NCBI GenBank assembly: GCA_020063565.1
Contig: JAICDB010000007.1
Span: 1-64,000 of the forward strand
Origin: Clostridiales bacterium
Lineage (GTDB): Bacteria; Bacillota; DSM-16504; Desulfitibacterales; JAICDB01
Direction of reading: 5' to 3'
DNA: 64,000 bases
The first letter of the stretch is position 1, and every line of letters begins with the position of its first letter. The translations under genes and the position numbers were made by a program. The notes beneath the pieces are model-generated. The model ran no database searches and was not told where the DNA came from. It saw only the letters and a list, made by a program, of their open reading frames with translations. Positions 9,232-19,182 of this stretch are shown here, one piece after another.

Positions 9232-10902
9232 CTATTGGCTGCCAGGTGGTGTGGCCTGCAAGATTCTATCTTGCCTACTGACTAGATTAACCGATGCAAA
9301 AGACTCAACTCCTGTAATGTGAGGCAAATATCCCTTCACGGCACGGTTAGCCGCCAGAGCAGGAGTAATATGCACCAGCGGAACTAATGGGGCATCCTCG
9401 TGCACCTTTTCTTGAACCAAACGATAAAGCCTGGATCGAAACAATTGGTCAGTTTTTTCCCTTGCTTCCGTCAACCAATAGTGAATTAACTCGTCCCGGT
9501 AAAAAGCAATATTAGAAGCCCTGCCCGGTTGGGCATTATCCTTGTCCAACAGGACATATAAAAAATTATCCGGATCGGCAATATCACCCATCCACCCCAG
9601 TAAGGCCAGCTGGTGTTCGCCGTTTTCGACTTTTTCCAGGTAGGTTTCCCAGTTAAAAACTCGAATATCTGCTTCGATACCAACGGCAGCCAAGTCCTCC
9701 TGGATGCTTTTAGCTATTTCAGAGGGCTGGGGAAAATATGGCCTGGGCTGAGACATAACCCATAAATCGGTCTGAAAACCTTCTGGATAACCAGCCTCTC
9801 TCAAATATTGTTTAGCCCTTTCAGGATCATAAGGATACGGTTCAACTTCCTCATTAAAGCCCCATAAAGACGGAGGAACTAAGCTTTTGGCAGGCTTAGC
9901 CAGACCAGCAAAATGCTTTTCTACCAGTTTTTCCTTATTAATAGCATAACTGACGGCTAAGCGGACTTTAAGTTGATTAAACGGTTCCTTATCATTATTC
10001 ATGGCCAGGAAGCCTACGTTAAAACTAGGTCGAAAGTATAGCTGTAACTTAGGGTTATTCTTAACTCGCTCAGCATCCTCGGGGCTCAAGCCATCCATTA
10101 GGTGAATGCTGCCGCGTTCCAATTCTTTTAATCTGTTTTTATTATTAAGAATAACCTTAAATTTCAATTTATCAAGACGTACAGTATTAGCCCAATAATT
10201 ATCATTAGCTTCTAACAATATATAGTTATTCTTTTTCCATTCTTTAAAACGGTAGGGACCGGTTCCAACGGGAAATTTTCCAAACTCTTGACCAAAATGT
10301 CTTATCCCTTGCGGGCTGGCTATGCCAAAAGCTGGTAAAGCCAAACTAGCTAAAAAGGGAGCGTATGGTTTGAAGAGTTTGACTTTAATAGTATATTGAG
10401 AAACAACTTCCACCTTCTCAACTAGTCCGGGAAAACCCCCAAATACATACTGCCAATAGTTAAACTTTCCTTGATGGTATGGATGATTGGGGTTCATCCA
10501 ACGGTCAAAATTGAACTTAACAGCGTCGGCATTAAATGAAGAGCCATCATGAAAAGTAACACCACGCCGTAAATAAAAAGTCCAGGTCCTTCCGTCTTCA
10601 CTTACCTTCCAACTAGTAGCCAAACCAGGTTGTAAATTCCCCCCCTCCGGTTCATACTGCACCAGAGTGTCAAAAATGTTGCGAGTTACTTTAAAGGACT
10701 CTCCGTCTATAGCGTTGGCTGGATCTAGTGTAATAGAATCATTGGCCCGTCCATAGACCAATTTTTTCATCGAAGGCTGTTCCGGCAGCATTAAAGTTTG
10801 GAATTCCGATGCTCGAAGGGGCGTACGAACGCACCCTATTGCAGCGAAAATTACCAGTAAACCTACCAAAAGCCCGCTGAGTAAGACCCAGATTTTTTTC
10901 AA
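9232..10902 (-). CDS. Solute-binding lipoprotein, peptide/nickel (SBP family 5) type
   Basis: 556 aa lipoprotein (lipobox FAAIGC, Cys 24) of the DppA/OppA/NikA family; it has the family signature GRANDSITLDPANAID near the mature N-terminus, FHDGSSFNADAVKFNFDR, and DPERAKQYLREAGYPEGF. TTG start with AAGGGG 7 nt upstream. It follows the opp operon but is cut off from it by the terminator at 10954-10989, and is instead followed closely by the lipoprotein, kinase and regulator genes. This suggests a sensory binding protein, or an extra receptor for the same permease. Ligand unknown. Confidence 0.88.
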   Translation of the reverse strand: MKKIWVLLSGLLVGLLVIFAAIGCVRTPLRASEFQTLMLPEQPSMKKLVYGRANDSITLDPANAIDGESFKVTRNIFDTLVQYEPEGGNLQPGLATSWKVSEDGRTWTFYLRRGVTFHDGSSFNADAVKFNFDRWMNPNHPYHQGKFNYWQYVFGGFPGLVEKVEVVSQYTIKVKLFKPYAPFLASLALPAFGIASPQGIRHFGQEFGKFPVGTGPYRFKEWKKNNYILLEANDNYWANTVRLDKLKFKVILNNKNRLKELERGSIHLMDGLSPEDAERVKNNPKLQLYFRPSFNVGFLAMNNDKEPFNQLKVRLAVSYAINKEKLVEKHFAGLAKPAKSLVPPSLWGFNEEVEPYPYDPERAKQYLREAGYPEGFQTDLWVMSQPRPYFPQPSEIAKSIQEDLAAVGIEADIRVFNWETYLEKVENGEHQLALLGWMGDIADPDNFLYVLLDKDNAQPGRASNIAFYRDELIHYWLTEAREKTDQLFRSRLYRLVQEKVHEDAPLVPLVHITPALAANRAVKGYLPHITGVESFASVNLVSRQDRILQATPPGSQ

Positions 10903-10953
10903 GGGATCACCCCTTCGAAAATGCTTTATTTTTATTCTACCCTATCAGAGTAT

Positions 10954-10989
10954 AAAAAAAAAGACCTGGGGTCCTTCCAAACCCTGGTC
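10954..10989 (-). terminator. Intrinsic terminator at the end of the opp operon
   Basis: Interrupted stem (GACC and GGGT arms, 10963-10989) followed on the minus strand by nine T residues. It separates oppF from the downstream binding-protein/two-component operon. Confidence 0.75.
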
Positions 10990-11017
10990 CGATTACCAAA
11001 ACTGTTTTATGCAATTT

Positions 11018-11998
11018 TTAGATTAGGTGGCAGGCCACCCAGTGACCACCATCTATTTCTCTTAGTTCCGGACTTTCTTCACCACAAACAGCTACAGCTC
11101 GGGTGCAGCGGGTGCGAAAATTACAACCGCCGGGGGGGTTCAGGGGACTTGGCACATCACCCTCCAGAATTATCCTTTGTCTCTTTTCTTCTATAACAGG
11201 GTCGGGAATGGGTACTGCTGAAAGTAAGGCCTGAGTATATGGGTGCAAAGGACGGTTGTATAACTCGTTTCCCTCGGCCAACTCCACCAACCTGCCCAAA
11301 TACATAACAGCTATGCGATCACTGATATGCTTGACCATGGAAAGATCGTGGGCAATAAAAAGATATGTTAGACCCATCTCCTCCTGTAATTCTTCCATCA
11401 TGTTGATTACCTGAGCTTGGATTGACACATCCAAGGCAGATATGGGTTCATCACACACGATAAACTCGGGTTCCACCGCCAGAGCCCGGGCAATACCGAT
11501 ACGCTGTCTTTGCCCCCCACTGAACTCATGGGGAAAACGGCTGGCGTGTTCCTTATTTAATCCTACCATTTCCAACAAGTAGTTAACTCGTTCCCTCCGT
11601 TCCCTTCCTTTGGCCAGGCCGTATATATCCAGAGGTTCCCCCACAATGTCCCCCACAGTCATTCGAGGATTTAAAGATGCATACGGGTCCTGAAAAATCA
11701 TTTGCATTTTTCGCCTTATTGGTTTTATTTCTTTCTTGTTAAGGTCAAAAATATTTTTACCCCGGAAGATCACCTTTCCACCTGTAGCATTATAGAGCCT
11801 GATGATGGTCCTCCCCACTGTGGTCTTTCCACAACCACTCTCACCTACCATCCCCAGAGTTTCGCCCCTGGCAATGGAAAATGATACATCATCTACCGCT
11901 TTTAGAACCTGCCGTTTGCCAAAAAAATTCTTACCTACAGGAAAATACTTTTTAAGGTGTTCTACTTGAAGCAAAGTTTCAGTTTGATTAGACTGCAC
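11018..11998 (-). CDS. oppF: Oligopeptide ABC transporter ATP-binding protein OppF
   Basis: Second ATPase of the dimeric engine of the peptide importer. The start is GTG 11998, inside the last codons of oppD, because AAGGAGG sits 8 nt before it; this gives 326 aa. Walker [11 protein letters not shown]-loop [17 protein letters not shown] signature FSGGQRQRI, Walker [13 protein letters not shown] and H-loop IAHDLSMV are seen in order. The C-terminal oligopeptide/dipeptide region contains the cysteine-rich segment [13 protein letters not shown], which in this subgroup can hold an Fe-S cluster. Gene order oppA-B-C-D-F, minus strand. Confidence 0.94.
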   Translation of the reverse strand: MQSNQTETLLQVEHLKKYFPVGKNFFGKRQVLKAVDDVSFSIARGETLGMVGESGCGKTTVGRTIIRLYNATGGKVIFRGKNIFDLNKKEIKPIRRKMQMIFQDPYASLNPRMTVGDIVGEPLDIYGLAKGRERRERVNYLLEMVGLNKEHASRFPHEFSGGQRQRIGIARALAVEPEFIVCDEPISALDVSIQAQVINMMEELQEEMGLTYLFIAHDLSMVKHISDRIAVMYLGRLVELAEGNELYNRPLHPYTQALLSAVPIPDPVIEEKRQRIILEGDVPSPLNPPGGCNFRTRCTRAVAVCGEESPELREIDGGHWVACHLI

Positions 11999-13016
11999 CT
12001 GCTGCACCTCCTTTGATACTGTTTGCTCGAATGGCCTCAGGAGCAGAGGGGTGGGATAGCCAGCAAGCCACTTTATGGTCCTGGCCAATACTAGTTACTT
12101 CCGGCTCATACTTGGTGCAGATTTCCATTGCATAATCACACCGGGGATAAAAAGCACATCCTGCAGGCGGAGACAGCAGATCCGGCGGCTGCCCCCAAAT
12201 GGGAACAAGTCTTTTCTTTTCCATGGCATCCAACCGGGGTACGGACTTCAGCAACCCCCATGTATACGGGTGTCTAGGCCTTTGATACAGGTCTTTTACC
12301 GTACCCTGTTCTATTATTTTTCCGGCATACATGACCAATACCCTTTGAGCTAAGCCAGCCACTACGCCCAGATCATGGGTAATTATGATAATAGATGTGG
12401 AAAGTTTTTGATTTAAGTCCTTCATTAATTCCATAATCTGCGCCTGGATGGTTACATCTAGCGCTGTAGTTGGCTCATCTGCAATCAACAGCTGCGGGTT
12501 GCAAGCCAGCGCCATTGCAATCATTACTCTCTGTCTCATGCCACCGCTGAACTCATGGGGGTATTGAGACAGGCGCCTTTCTGGCGAGGGTATCCCTACC
12601 AGGCCAAGCATTTCAATGGCTTTGGAACGGGCTTCTTTCTTGGACAGCTTTTGATGATGTCTCAATCCTTCTATGATTTGCCCACCAATAGTGAGTACCG
12701 GGTTAAGGGAAGTCATAGGGTCTTGAAAAATCATGGCAATGGAATTACCCCGTATTCGTTCCATTTCCCGCTCAGACTTACTTAATAAATTTTCTCCATT
12801 CAAAAGAATTGTTCCGCTTTTGATTTTTCCGGGAGGTGTGGGAATCAAACGCATGACAGACTGTGCTGTGACACTTTTTCCACACCCCGATTCACCCACT
12901 ATCGCCACCACTTCCCCTTTATCAACATGAAAATTAACCTTCCTTAAAGCTTGTACTTCACCGGCATAAGTGAAAAAAGATACTTCCAGGTCCTTTACTT
13001 CGAGTAAATATGTCAT
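11988..13016 (-). CDS. oppD: Oligopeptide ABC transporter ATP-binding protein OppD
   Basis: 342 aa ATPase. Walker [16 protein letters not shown]-loop [12 protein letters not shown], signature FSGGMRQRV, Walker [14 protein letters not shown]-loop ITHDLGVV, and the C-terminal oligopeptide-transport domain with [14 protein letters not shown]. It starts 13 nt after oppC ends and its last codons overlap the start of oppF, a sign of translational coupling. Confidence 0.95.
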   Translation of the reverse strand: MTYLLEVKDLEVSFFTYAGEVQALRKVNFHVDKGEVVAIVGESGCGKSVTAQSVMRLIPTPPGKIKSGTILLNGENLLSKSEREMERIRGNSIAMIFQDPMTSLNPVLTIGGQIIEGLRHHQKLSKKEARSKAIEMLGLVGIPSPERRLSQYPHEFSGGMRQRVMIAMALACNPQLLIADEPTTALDVTIQAQIMELMKDLNQKLSTSIIIITHDLGVVAGLAQRVLVMYAGKIIEQGTVKDLYQRPRHPYTWGLLKSVPRLDAMEKKRLVPIWGQPPDLLSPPAGCAFYPRCDYAMEICTKYEPEVTSIGQDHKVACWLSHPSAPEAIRANSIKGGAAGAV

Positions 13017-13029
13017 TTTTTATCCCTCC

Positions 13030-13944
13030 CTACTTGCGCATCCTGGGATCCAAAGCGTCTCGCAAACCATCGCCCAAAAAGTTAAAGGCAAAAAGGGTAA
13101 GACAGATAGCTGCCGCCGGGAAGAACAGGAGATAAGGATGTGATTTTAGGCTTGACAATGCTTCACTGGCCAGTGTCCCCCAGCTGGCCATAGGAGCGCT
13201 GACTCCCAGACCGATAAAACTGAGAAAAGCCTCAGTGAAAATAGCTTCGGGAATTGCCAGTGTCATAGTTACTATTATGGGACCCATGGTATTTGGGATC
13301 AGGTGACGGAGTAAAATCCTTCGAGAAGAACTCCCAATGGTCTTAGCAGCCAGTACATACTCCTGCTCCTTTAGGCTTAAAATCTGACCGCGGACAATCC
13401 TGGCCATAGGCAACCAGTAGACAACCCCCAGCACAATATAAATATTGATCAGTCCGGGTCCTATAACAACCATTAGTAAGATAACCCATAACAGGAAAGG
13501 AATGCCATACAGGATATCTACAATACGCATCATCACGTTATCTACCTTACCACCAACGTAACCAGCAACACCTCCATAAATAACACCGATAACAAAATTG
13601 ACCAGGCTGGCTACAATACCAATGGAAAGGGAAATGCGCGCACCATAGAGAACCCGGGTAAAGACATCTCTGCCCAGATTGTCCGTACCAAACCAGTGTT
13701 TGGTACTGGGTCCCTTGAAGGTGTTTAAGAGATTCTGATCAGAATAGCTGTAGGGTGAAATCATAGGTCCAAAAGTAGCTAAAAGCAGTAAAAAAATTAT
13801 AAATGCTAGTCCGGCCATAGCCAATGGATTCTTCTTGAGGCGGCGCCAGGCATCCTGCCAGTAGGTAGTGCTGGGCCTCACTATTTCCTGGGTACTCTTT
13901 TTTTCCCGGGGCAAAGGCCGGAACATTTCAGCGCTGAAATGCAT
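13030..13944 (-). CDS. oppC: Oligopeptide ABC transporter permease OppC
   Basis: 304 aa inner-membrane permease with an N-terminal cytoplasmic segment, one span near residue 45-65, and the BPD_transp_1 domain bearing the EAA-like loop EQEYVLAAKTIGSSSRRILLRH facing the ATPase (given here only as its position, about residues 185-205). I choose ATG 13944 because AAAGGAG lies 7 nt upstream, formed by the last codons of oppB; an earlier in-frame ATG at 13965 lies inside oppB. The oppB stop is 4 nt before this start. Confidence 0.93.
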   Translation of the reverse strand: MHFSAEMFRPLPREKKSTQEIVRPSTTYWQDAWRRLKKNPLAMAGLAFIIFLLLLATFGPMISPYSYSDQNLLNTFKGPSTKHWFGTDNLGRDVFTRVLYGARISLSIGIVASLVNFVIGVIYGGVAGYVGGKVDNVMMRIVDILYGIPFLLWVILLMVVIGPGLINIYIVLGVVYWLPMARIVRGQILSLKEQEYVLAAKTIGSSSRRILLRHLIPNTMGPIIVTMTLAIPEAIFTEAFLSFIGLGVSAPMASWGTLASEALSSLKSHPYLLFFPAAAICLTLFAFNFLGDGLRDALDPRMRK

Positions 13945-13948
13945 ATTT

Positions 13949-14887
13949 TCACTCCTTTGCCTCAAATAGCTTTATTCTGGGATCAATAACGGCGTAAGCC
14001 AAATCAACAAGCAGATTCAAGGTAACAAGCAAGATACTGTAAAAAACAGTTACCCCCATAATTACCGTATAGTCCCTGTTGTAAATACTGGTTACAAAAT
14101 GTTTTCCAAGACCTGGAATGGCAAAAATGTTTTCTACTACAAAACTTCCTGTTAAAATTGCAGCAGTTAATGGTCCCAGATAAGTTACTACCGGAATAAT
14201 TGCATTTTTAATAGTATGCCTATATATGATTACTATTTTAGGCAGTCCTTTAGCCCTGGCGGTTTTGATATAGTCCTGCCCCAATACTTCAAGCATACTG
14301 GACCGCATTAACCGGGCAATAAATGCTGTAGGTAGACCCGATAGTGCGATGGCAGGCATAATGACGTGCTTGGGACTTCCCCACAGGGCTGACGGAAGCA
14401 GGTGCAGTTTGTATGAAATAAAATACATGAGCAGCGTTGCCAGAATAAAACTGGGAACAGAAATACCGATAGTAGAGAAAAACATGGCCAGGTAATCGGG
14501 CCACCTTCCTTGCCTGAGAGCTGAGATAATCCCCGCCGGGATTCCTACCAAGAGCGATATCATGATAGCAATACCACCCAACGCTGCTGAAATAGGAAAA
14601 CCTTTCTCGATAATATCGTTAACGGTTTGCCCTTTGTATTTAAAAGAAGGTCCCAGATCCCAGTGAATCAGGTTGGTCAAGTAATCACCATACTGCTTAA
14701 GCAGCGGATCGTTTAATTTATACCTTTCTTCAATGTTTTTCCTGATTTCGGGAGGCAGTTTTTTTTCACCCTGGAAAGGGCCGCCTGGAATGATTCGCAT
14801 CAGAAAAAAGGTTACCGTTACAATAACCCATAAAACCAACAGGGACACTGCAATCCTGCGCAAAATATATTGTGTCAAACGTATCAC
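13949..14887 (-). CDS. oppB: Oligopeptide ABC transporter permease OppB
   Basis: 312 aa permease with six predicted spans. It has the family N-terminus YILRRIAVSLLVLW, the periplasmic IIPGGPF segment, and the cytoplasmic coupling loop GQDYIKTARAKGL. First permease gene after oppA; the two are separated by 110 bp containing a stable hairpin. Confidence 0.93.
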   Translation of the reverse strand: MIRLTQYILRRIAVSLLVLWVIVTVTFFLMRIIPGGPFQGEKKLPPEIRKNIEERYKLNDPLLKQYGDYLTNLIHWDLGPSFKYKGQTVNDIIEKGFPISAALGGIAIMISLLVGIPAGIISALRQGRWPDYLAMFFSTIGISVPSFILATLLMYFISYKLHLLPSALWGSPKHVIMPAIALSGLPTAFIARLMRSSMLEVLGQDYIKTARAKGLPKIVIIYRHTIKNAIIPVVTYLGPLTAAILTGSFVVENIFAIPGLGKHFVTSIYNRDYTVIMGVTVFYSILLVTLNLLVDLAYAVIDPRIKLFEAKE

Positions 14888-14913
14888 GCCCCTTCTAGTT
14901 TAATTAGAATGAA

Positions 14914-14945
14914 AGGGGTATACGGAACACACCACGCATACCCCT
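14914..14945 (-). terminator. Hairpin between oppA and oppB
   Basis: Perfect 8-bp stem (14914-14921 with 14938-14945) and a 16-nt loop, with only a short T-rich tail on the minus strand. Such hairpins after binding-protein genes commonly stabilise or partly terminate the transcript, so that oppA is made in excess of the membrane parts. That role is inference. Confidence 0.6.
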
Positions 14946-14997
14946 CATTAGCACCAGTGATGTCATGTACCAAGCGATGTCTCTTTTCAGTATTGTA

Positions 14998-16617
14998 TTA
15001 TTCTAAATAAGCTTCGCTGAAGTCCACTTCACCAAGGAGCGACTTTTTAACCCCTTTTAAGTTTGGCTTAATGCATACAGGGTCTGTATAGAAATAAATA
15101 GGCATGATGGGCATGTTTTCCATCAAAATGTCTTCGGCCTGGTGCATAAGTGTCATGCGCTCTTTCTGATCAGAGGAGTTTCTTACTGTTTCTATAAGTC
15201 TATCATATTGTTCACTGCCCCAAAAAGTATTATTATTACCGTTACCAGTTGTCCACATATCCAGGAACGTTAGAGGATCGGGATAGTCGCCGATCCAGCC
15301 GGCTCGAGCAACCATAAAGTCTCCTTCATCACGAGAATTCAGGTAGACACCCCATTCCTGATTAGTCAGTGTTACATTAGTAATACCCAGGTTTTGTTTC
15401 CACATCTCCTGAATAGTTTCAGCAACAATTTTATGGGATTCGGAGGTGTTATACAAGATTTCGATCTCCGGGAAACCTTTACCGTCAGGATAACCTGCTT
15501 CAGCTAGTAATTGCTTAGCAGTTTCTATGTCAGCATCCTTGTAATAAGTACCACCGTTCTCACGGAAGTCAGACCCGTCCATATCGGGTAATCCATAAGG
15601 TACGAAAGCAAGAGCAGGCTTCCGACCACCCTTAACCACGTTGTCAATCAAGGCCTGGCGATCTATTGCAAGTGCCAAGGCTTTTCTTACCCGGACATCA
15701 TCAAAAGGTTTCTTCTGGGTGTTAAATATATAGTAGTAGGTACCCAGATAGGGATAGATTTTTAGTTTGCCTTCAGTTTCCAATCTTTCCAGCTCGGCCA
15801 AAGGTGCAGTATGTGTCATATCCAGTTCATCGTTTTCAAACATGGTCAGCTCGGTATTTTCGTTTTCCACCATGGTGAAGATTAACCTATCTATCTTTAC
15901 TACATCTTTGTTCCAGTAGTTTTCATTAGGAACAAATTCCATCACGTTGTTTTCCCACTTCTCAACTTTGAAGGCCCCGTTACCAATAAGAGTATCGGCA
16001 GACAATGACCAGCCTTCAGGATCAGCTTCAACAGTAGCTTTGTGAACTGGATACAATGTATGGAACGCCGTCAAAGACAGGAAGTGTACTGCTGGGCTTT
16101 CCAAAGTTACTTTCAAGGTCTTCTCGTCTACAACTTCGATACCCAACTGGCTAGGATCTGTGATCTCACCCTTATTATAAGCAGCAGCATTCTTGATATT
16201 ATATAACTGGTAAGCGTAATCTGCAGCGTTAGCGGGGTTCAAAGCCCTTTCCCAGGCGAAAGCAAAGTCTTCAGCGGTTACGGGATCACCATTAGACCAC
16301 TTGGCATCTTTTCGGATGTGGAAAGTATAAACTGTCTTATCATCAGACACTTCCCAGCTCTCAGCTGCTGCGGGCTGGGGTATTTGATTTTCATCCAGCC
16401 TAGTTAAACCTTCAAAAATTTGAGCTTGGATAGTAGCTTCAGGAATACCTGTAGATAAAGCAGGGTCGATGGTCTCGGGAGGAGTTCCTACGTTATACCG
16501 AACTACCATCTCCTGTGAGTCTACCTGTGCTTCAGGCTTATCTCCTCCACACCCTGCAATTACTAAGCTCATGGAGAGCACCACTACTAGCGCTACCACT
16601 AATTTCTTGATATGCAT
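14998..16617 (-). CDS. oppA: Oligopeptide-binding lipoprotein OppA
   Basis: 539 aa. ATG 16617 is preferred over ATG 16620 since AGGAGG then lies 7 nt upstream. Lipoprotein signal with lipobox SLVIAGC. SBP family 5 hallmarks: TIDPALSTGIPEATI near the N-terminus, WSNGDPVTAEDFAFAWERA, and the C-terminal segment ILMENMPIMPIYF. More OppA-like than the binding protein at 9232-10902, which belongs to the DppA/NikA branch by eye. First gene of the opp operon. Confidence 0.93.
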   Translation of the reverse strand: MHIKKLVVALVVVLSMSLVIAGCGGDKPEAQVDSQEMVVRYNVGTPPETIDPALSTGIPEATIQAQIFEGLTRLDENQIPQPAAAESWEVSDDKTVYTFHIRKDAKWSNGDPVTAEDFAFAWERALNPANAADYAYQLYNIKNAAAYNKGEITDPSQLGIEVVDEKTLKVTLESPAVHFLSLTAFHTLYPVHKATVEADPEGWSLSADTLIGNGAFKVEKWENNVMEFVPNENYWNKDVVKIDRLIFTMVENENTELTMFENDELDMTHTAPLAELERLETEGKLKIYPYLGTYYYIFNTQKKPFDDVRVRKALALAIDRQALIDNVVKGGRKPALAFVPYGLPDMDGSDFRENGGTYYKDADIETAKQLLAEAGYPDGKGFPEIEILYNTSESHKIVAETIQEMWKQNLGITNVTLTNQEWGVYLNSRDEGDFMVARAGWIGDYPDPLTFLDMWTTGNGNNNTFWGSEQYDRLIETVRNSSDQKERMTLMHQAEDILMENMPIMPIYFYTDPVCIKPNLKGVKKSLLGEVDFSEAYLE

Positions 16618-16750
16618 CATATGACCTCCTCAATCTGTTTTTAATCTGTTTTCCTCCCAAATGTTTGCCTTTTAGAACCTTTAACTAGAATTATTTCAAG
16701 TTTATCGCACAGTCACCCCCTCCTAAAGACGAATACAATTTAATAATTGT

Positions 16751-17172
16751 TTAAGAGGATATTCGAAAAGTCCGCGCGAAATCCACTTCGAATTTCTGCG
16801 TTGGCTTGACTTCTCCGCTGCTCACGTACTTCTATGTACGCTCCGCTGCTCAAAGTCTGCGAGCAATTTAATGAACCCCAGCATTTAATTGACACTAAAA
16901 AAGTTTGACTACTATTTACTTGCTTCAGTTTAATACTGTATAAGCAAGCATTTTTACACAAAAACTTTAGAAAATCGCGGCTTTTAAGATTAATTCTATT
17001 TATTTTTCTAACTTCCTATTTTTTCTCTTATTTCTCTCTTAAGATATAGAAAAACAAATCAAGCAAATCTGATTTTAAAGATAAAAAACCACAGCTGCAC
17101 TCATCTTAAGTGCTACTGTGGTTCATCTTTATTTTAAGAGGATGTTCGAAAAGTCCGTGTTCCTTTTCGAAC
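16751..17172. repeat. Dispersed hairpin repeat, two copies in a 570-bp gap
   Basis: The 24-nt start of the element occurs at 16751-16774 and again at 17134-17157, with one difference. The first copy continues for about 100 nt through a GC-rich segment with short direct repeats (TCCGCTGCTC twice) and a small hairpin ACGTAC/GTACG. The second copy is short and forms a perfect 10-bp inverted repeat (17144-17153 with 17163-17172). This looks like a non-coding, REP/MITE-like element. The rest of 16618-17188 is AT-rich; I see no gene there. Confidence 0.55.
17083..17123 (-). terminator. Intrinsic terminator of the stalk-domain protein gene
   Basis: Stem AACCACAG (17087-17094) with CTGTGGTT (17116-17123), extended by TGCAC/GTGCT, and followed on the minus strand by six T residues. 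Confidence 0.75.
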
Positions 17173-17188
17173 ACTCTTTTTAAATATT

Positions 17189-18253
17189 TTACTCAGTAAT
17201 GATTTCTACTTCAGGCTCACTTCCGGCTGTTTCTGTTCCTTGTGATTCATCTGCAGCTGTTGTTTCTTCCTGACTTTCCTCTGAAGTTGTTTCATCTGCT
17301 GAAATCTCTTCTTTTTCTTCCGATGCAGCTTCCTCATCAGCAGCCTCTTCATCTATTTCCTCATCTTCTTCAATAATAGTGATAATCTCAGTCTCTCCAT
17401 CATAATCAACTGCAGCATCCAGTGCCTGGCTTACAAATCGCAATGGAACCACTGTCCTAGCATTAATTGTAGTAGCCGGCACATCCAGTTCTATCTCTTG
17501 ACCATTAACAGTAGCGGTTCTGCTCTCTAAATTTAAGATTACTGTAGTGTCATCACGGGTAATTATTACTTCTTTTGTTGTGGGATCATACTCTACCGTA
17601 GCTCCCAAAGCCTCTGTTATTGCCCTTACAGGTACCAGAGTACGTCCATTTTTGATAACAGGTGGCTGGTCGAATACCGGCCTGCGGCCTTGCACAAATA
17701 CCTTTAGTCCTTTTTCCCCGTTGTTTTCATAAAGTTCGCCAAGCTTTTTATATAACCCCTTTGCCCAGGGATTGAATTCCAGAGCTTCTTCCATATTAAG
17801 TACTGCCTCTTCCAAATTACCCAGTTTTGCTAAAATTTCCGCCTTTTTTTCCAGGAGAATATCACTTGCTACAAAGTTTTCTTCTAATTCCTCAATTCTA
17901 GCCAAAGCATCTTCAATGTTGCCTTCTTCTGCAATTTCTTTTACTATATCTAACTCTTCCTTTAGCTGTTCCCTTTGACGCTTTGCTACTTCCCTTTGAA
18001 TTTTCCACTGCAGCTTGCGGGCTTTCCAAGAATCCGGGTTTTCTGCAATAAATTCCGAGAGCTGTTCCTTAGCCTCTTCTGTCATTCCTGCTTTGCTAAG
18101 TTTCTTGATTTCCTTGAGAATTTGTTTCTGTTCTTTATTTTCATGTTTCCCCTTACCCGAATTATCAGCCTTGGCCATTGCCGCTCCGCTAAGCGTAAAA
18201 ATAAATGTCACACCCAAAACAAGTACCAGCAATTTCTTTAACCCTTTTTTCAT
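17189..18253 (-). CDS. Secreted protein: TPR-like helices plus copper-amine-oxidase N-terminal-type (stalk) domain
   Basis: 354 aa. Signal peptide (MKKGLKKLLVLVLGVTFIF, cleavage near ALAKA-type AAMAKA about residue 28), then a charged helical region with TPR-like repeats (LSKAGMTEEAKEQLSEFIAE, LGNLEEAVLNMEEALEFNPW), then two half-domains of the Cu_amine_oxidN1 type (NGRTLVPVRAITEALGA and NARTVVPLRFVSQALDA), and a Glu/Ala/Ser/Thr-rich acidic tail. Such domains are common on surface proteins of Clostridia and need not bind copper. Probably wall-associated or secreted. It is divergent from sigI, so it could be a SigI target, but I see no clear SigI promoter. Confidence 0.85.
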   Translation of the reverse strand: MKKGLKKLLVLVLGVTFIFTLSGAAMAKADNSGKGKHENKEQKQILKEIKKLSKAGMTEEAKEQLSEFIAENPDSWKARKLQWKIQREVAKRQREQLKEELDIVKEIAEEGNIEDALARIEELEENFVASDILLEKKAEILAKLGNLEEAVLNMEEALEFNPWAKGLYKKLGELYENNGEKGLKVFVQGRRPVFDQPPVIKNGRTLVPVRAITEALGATVEYDPTTKEVIITRDDTTVILNLESRTATVNGQEIELDVPATTINARTVVPLRFVSQALDAAVDYDGETEIITIIEEDEEIDEEAADEEAASEEKEEISADETTSEESQEETTAADESQGTETAGSEPEVEIITE

Positions 18254-18483
18254 TATTCTTGCCCTCCCTTTTATTTTTTAAATGGAAAATTTTTACTCGT
18301 ACATCTTAAAGGAATAGTTTAATCAAAAGTAGAAATTAATTTCCAACAGATACCTCCTTTCTATCTCTAATATTACGGCAAGATTTTACAATTTAGGGGG
18401 GGTAACTAAAAAAAATTTTTAAATTTTTTCACCTACTAAAATTTACAATTTCAATCGCAATATTTAACGAAAGGAGTGATATA

Positions 18484-19182
18484 TTGAAACTCCTTGAAAA
18501 AAAAGACACTTCCCGGGATAAAATTATCTTCGAACATAAAGATTTTATCTATAAATATACATGTCAGATTTGCAAAAAAAAGTTGGATTGGGAAAATGAT
18601 GACCAGCTCAGTGTAGCGCTTATTGCTTTCAATGAAGCGCTCGATAAATTTGATCCGGAAAGGGATAAGTCTTTCCTGGGGTATGCAAAGCTTGTTATCA
18701 AAAACAGGTTAATTGATTACTTCAGAAAGGAAAGCCGTTACAAAAATTTGTACCTTGATGATAAAAACGAAGACAGCGAAGAGCATCCTCTGGAAATTAA
18801 AGCTGCCTGGGATTCTTACCGCGATGAACTGGAAAGAAGGGATCGGGCGTATGAAATGTCCCGCTTCGAAGAACTAGTTGGAGATTTTGGGATTTCTTTC
18901 TCGGATTTAGTGGAAAACTGTCCAAATCATAAAAACACCAGGGACAATTTACGCCAAATTGCACTGGAAGTAAGCCAGGATGACAAGATAATTTCTAAAC
19001 TATATAGAACAAAAAAATTACCAATCAAGGAAATAAAAAAGTTAACAGGAACCAGCCGCAAAATTCTGGAAACATGGCGCAAGTATTTAATATCACTTAT
19101 TGTGATTTTAACTACCGATGAGTTAACAAGTTTAAAAGAATATGTCTATCCAGAGAGGAGGGGTAACAATGAAAAGAGTTAA
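18484..19182 (+). CDS. sigI: RNA polymerase sigma factor SigI
   Basis: 232 aa sigma-70-type factor of the SigI group, used in Firmicutes for heat, wall or polysaccharide-related responses. TTG start with AAAGGAG 7-8 nt upstream. Region 2 is visible as DQLSVALIAFNEALDKFDPER and SFLGYAKLVIKNRLIDYFRK; the C-terminal DNA-binding part includes IKEIKKLTGTSRKILETWRKY. The last 14 nt overlap the start of rsgI, giving translational coupling with its anti-sigma factor. Confidence 0.93.
   Translation: MKLLEKKDTSRDKIIFEHKDFIYKYTCQICKKKLDWENDDQLSVALIAFNEALDKFDPERDKSFLGYAKLVIKNRLIDYFRKESRYKNLYLDDKNEDSEEHPLEIKAAWDSYRDELERRDRAYEMSRFEELVGDFGISFSDLVENCPNHKNTRDNLRQIALEVSQDDKIISKLYRTKKLPIKEIKKLTGTSRKILETWRKYLISLIVILTTDELTSLKEYVYPERRGNNEKS

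Noticed and set aside
16740-16961. 73-codon frame on the minus strand between oppA and the stalk-protein gene
   Set aside because: It runs through the hairpin repeat element, has no ribosome site, and its translation looks like chance.
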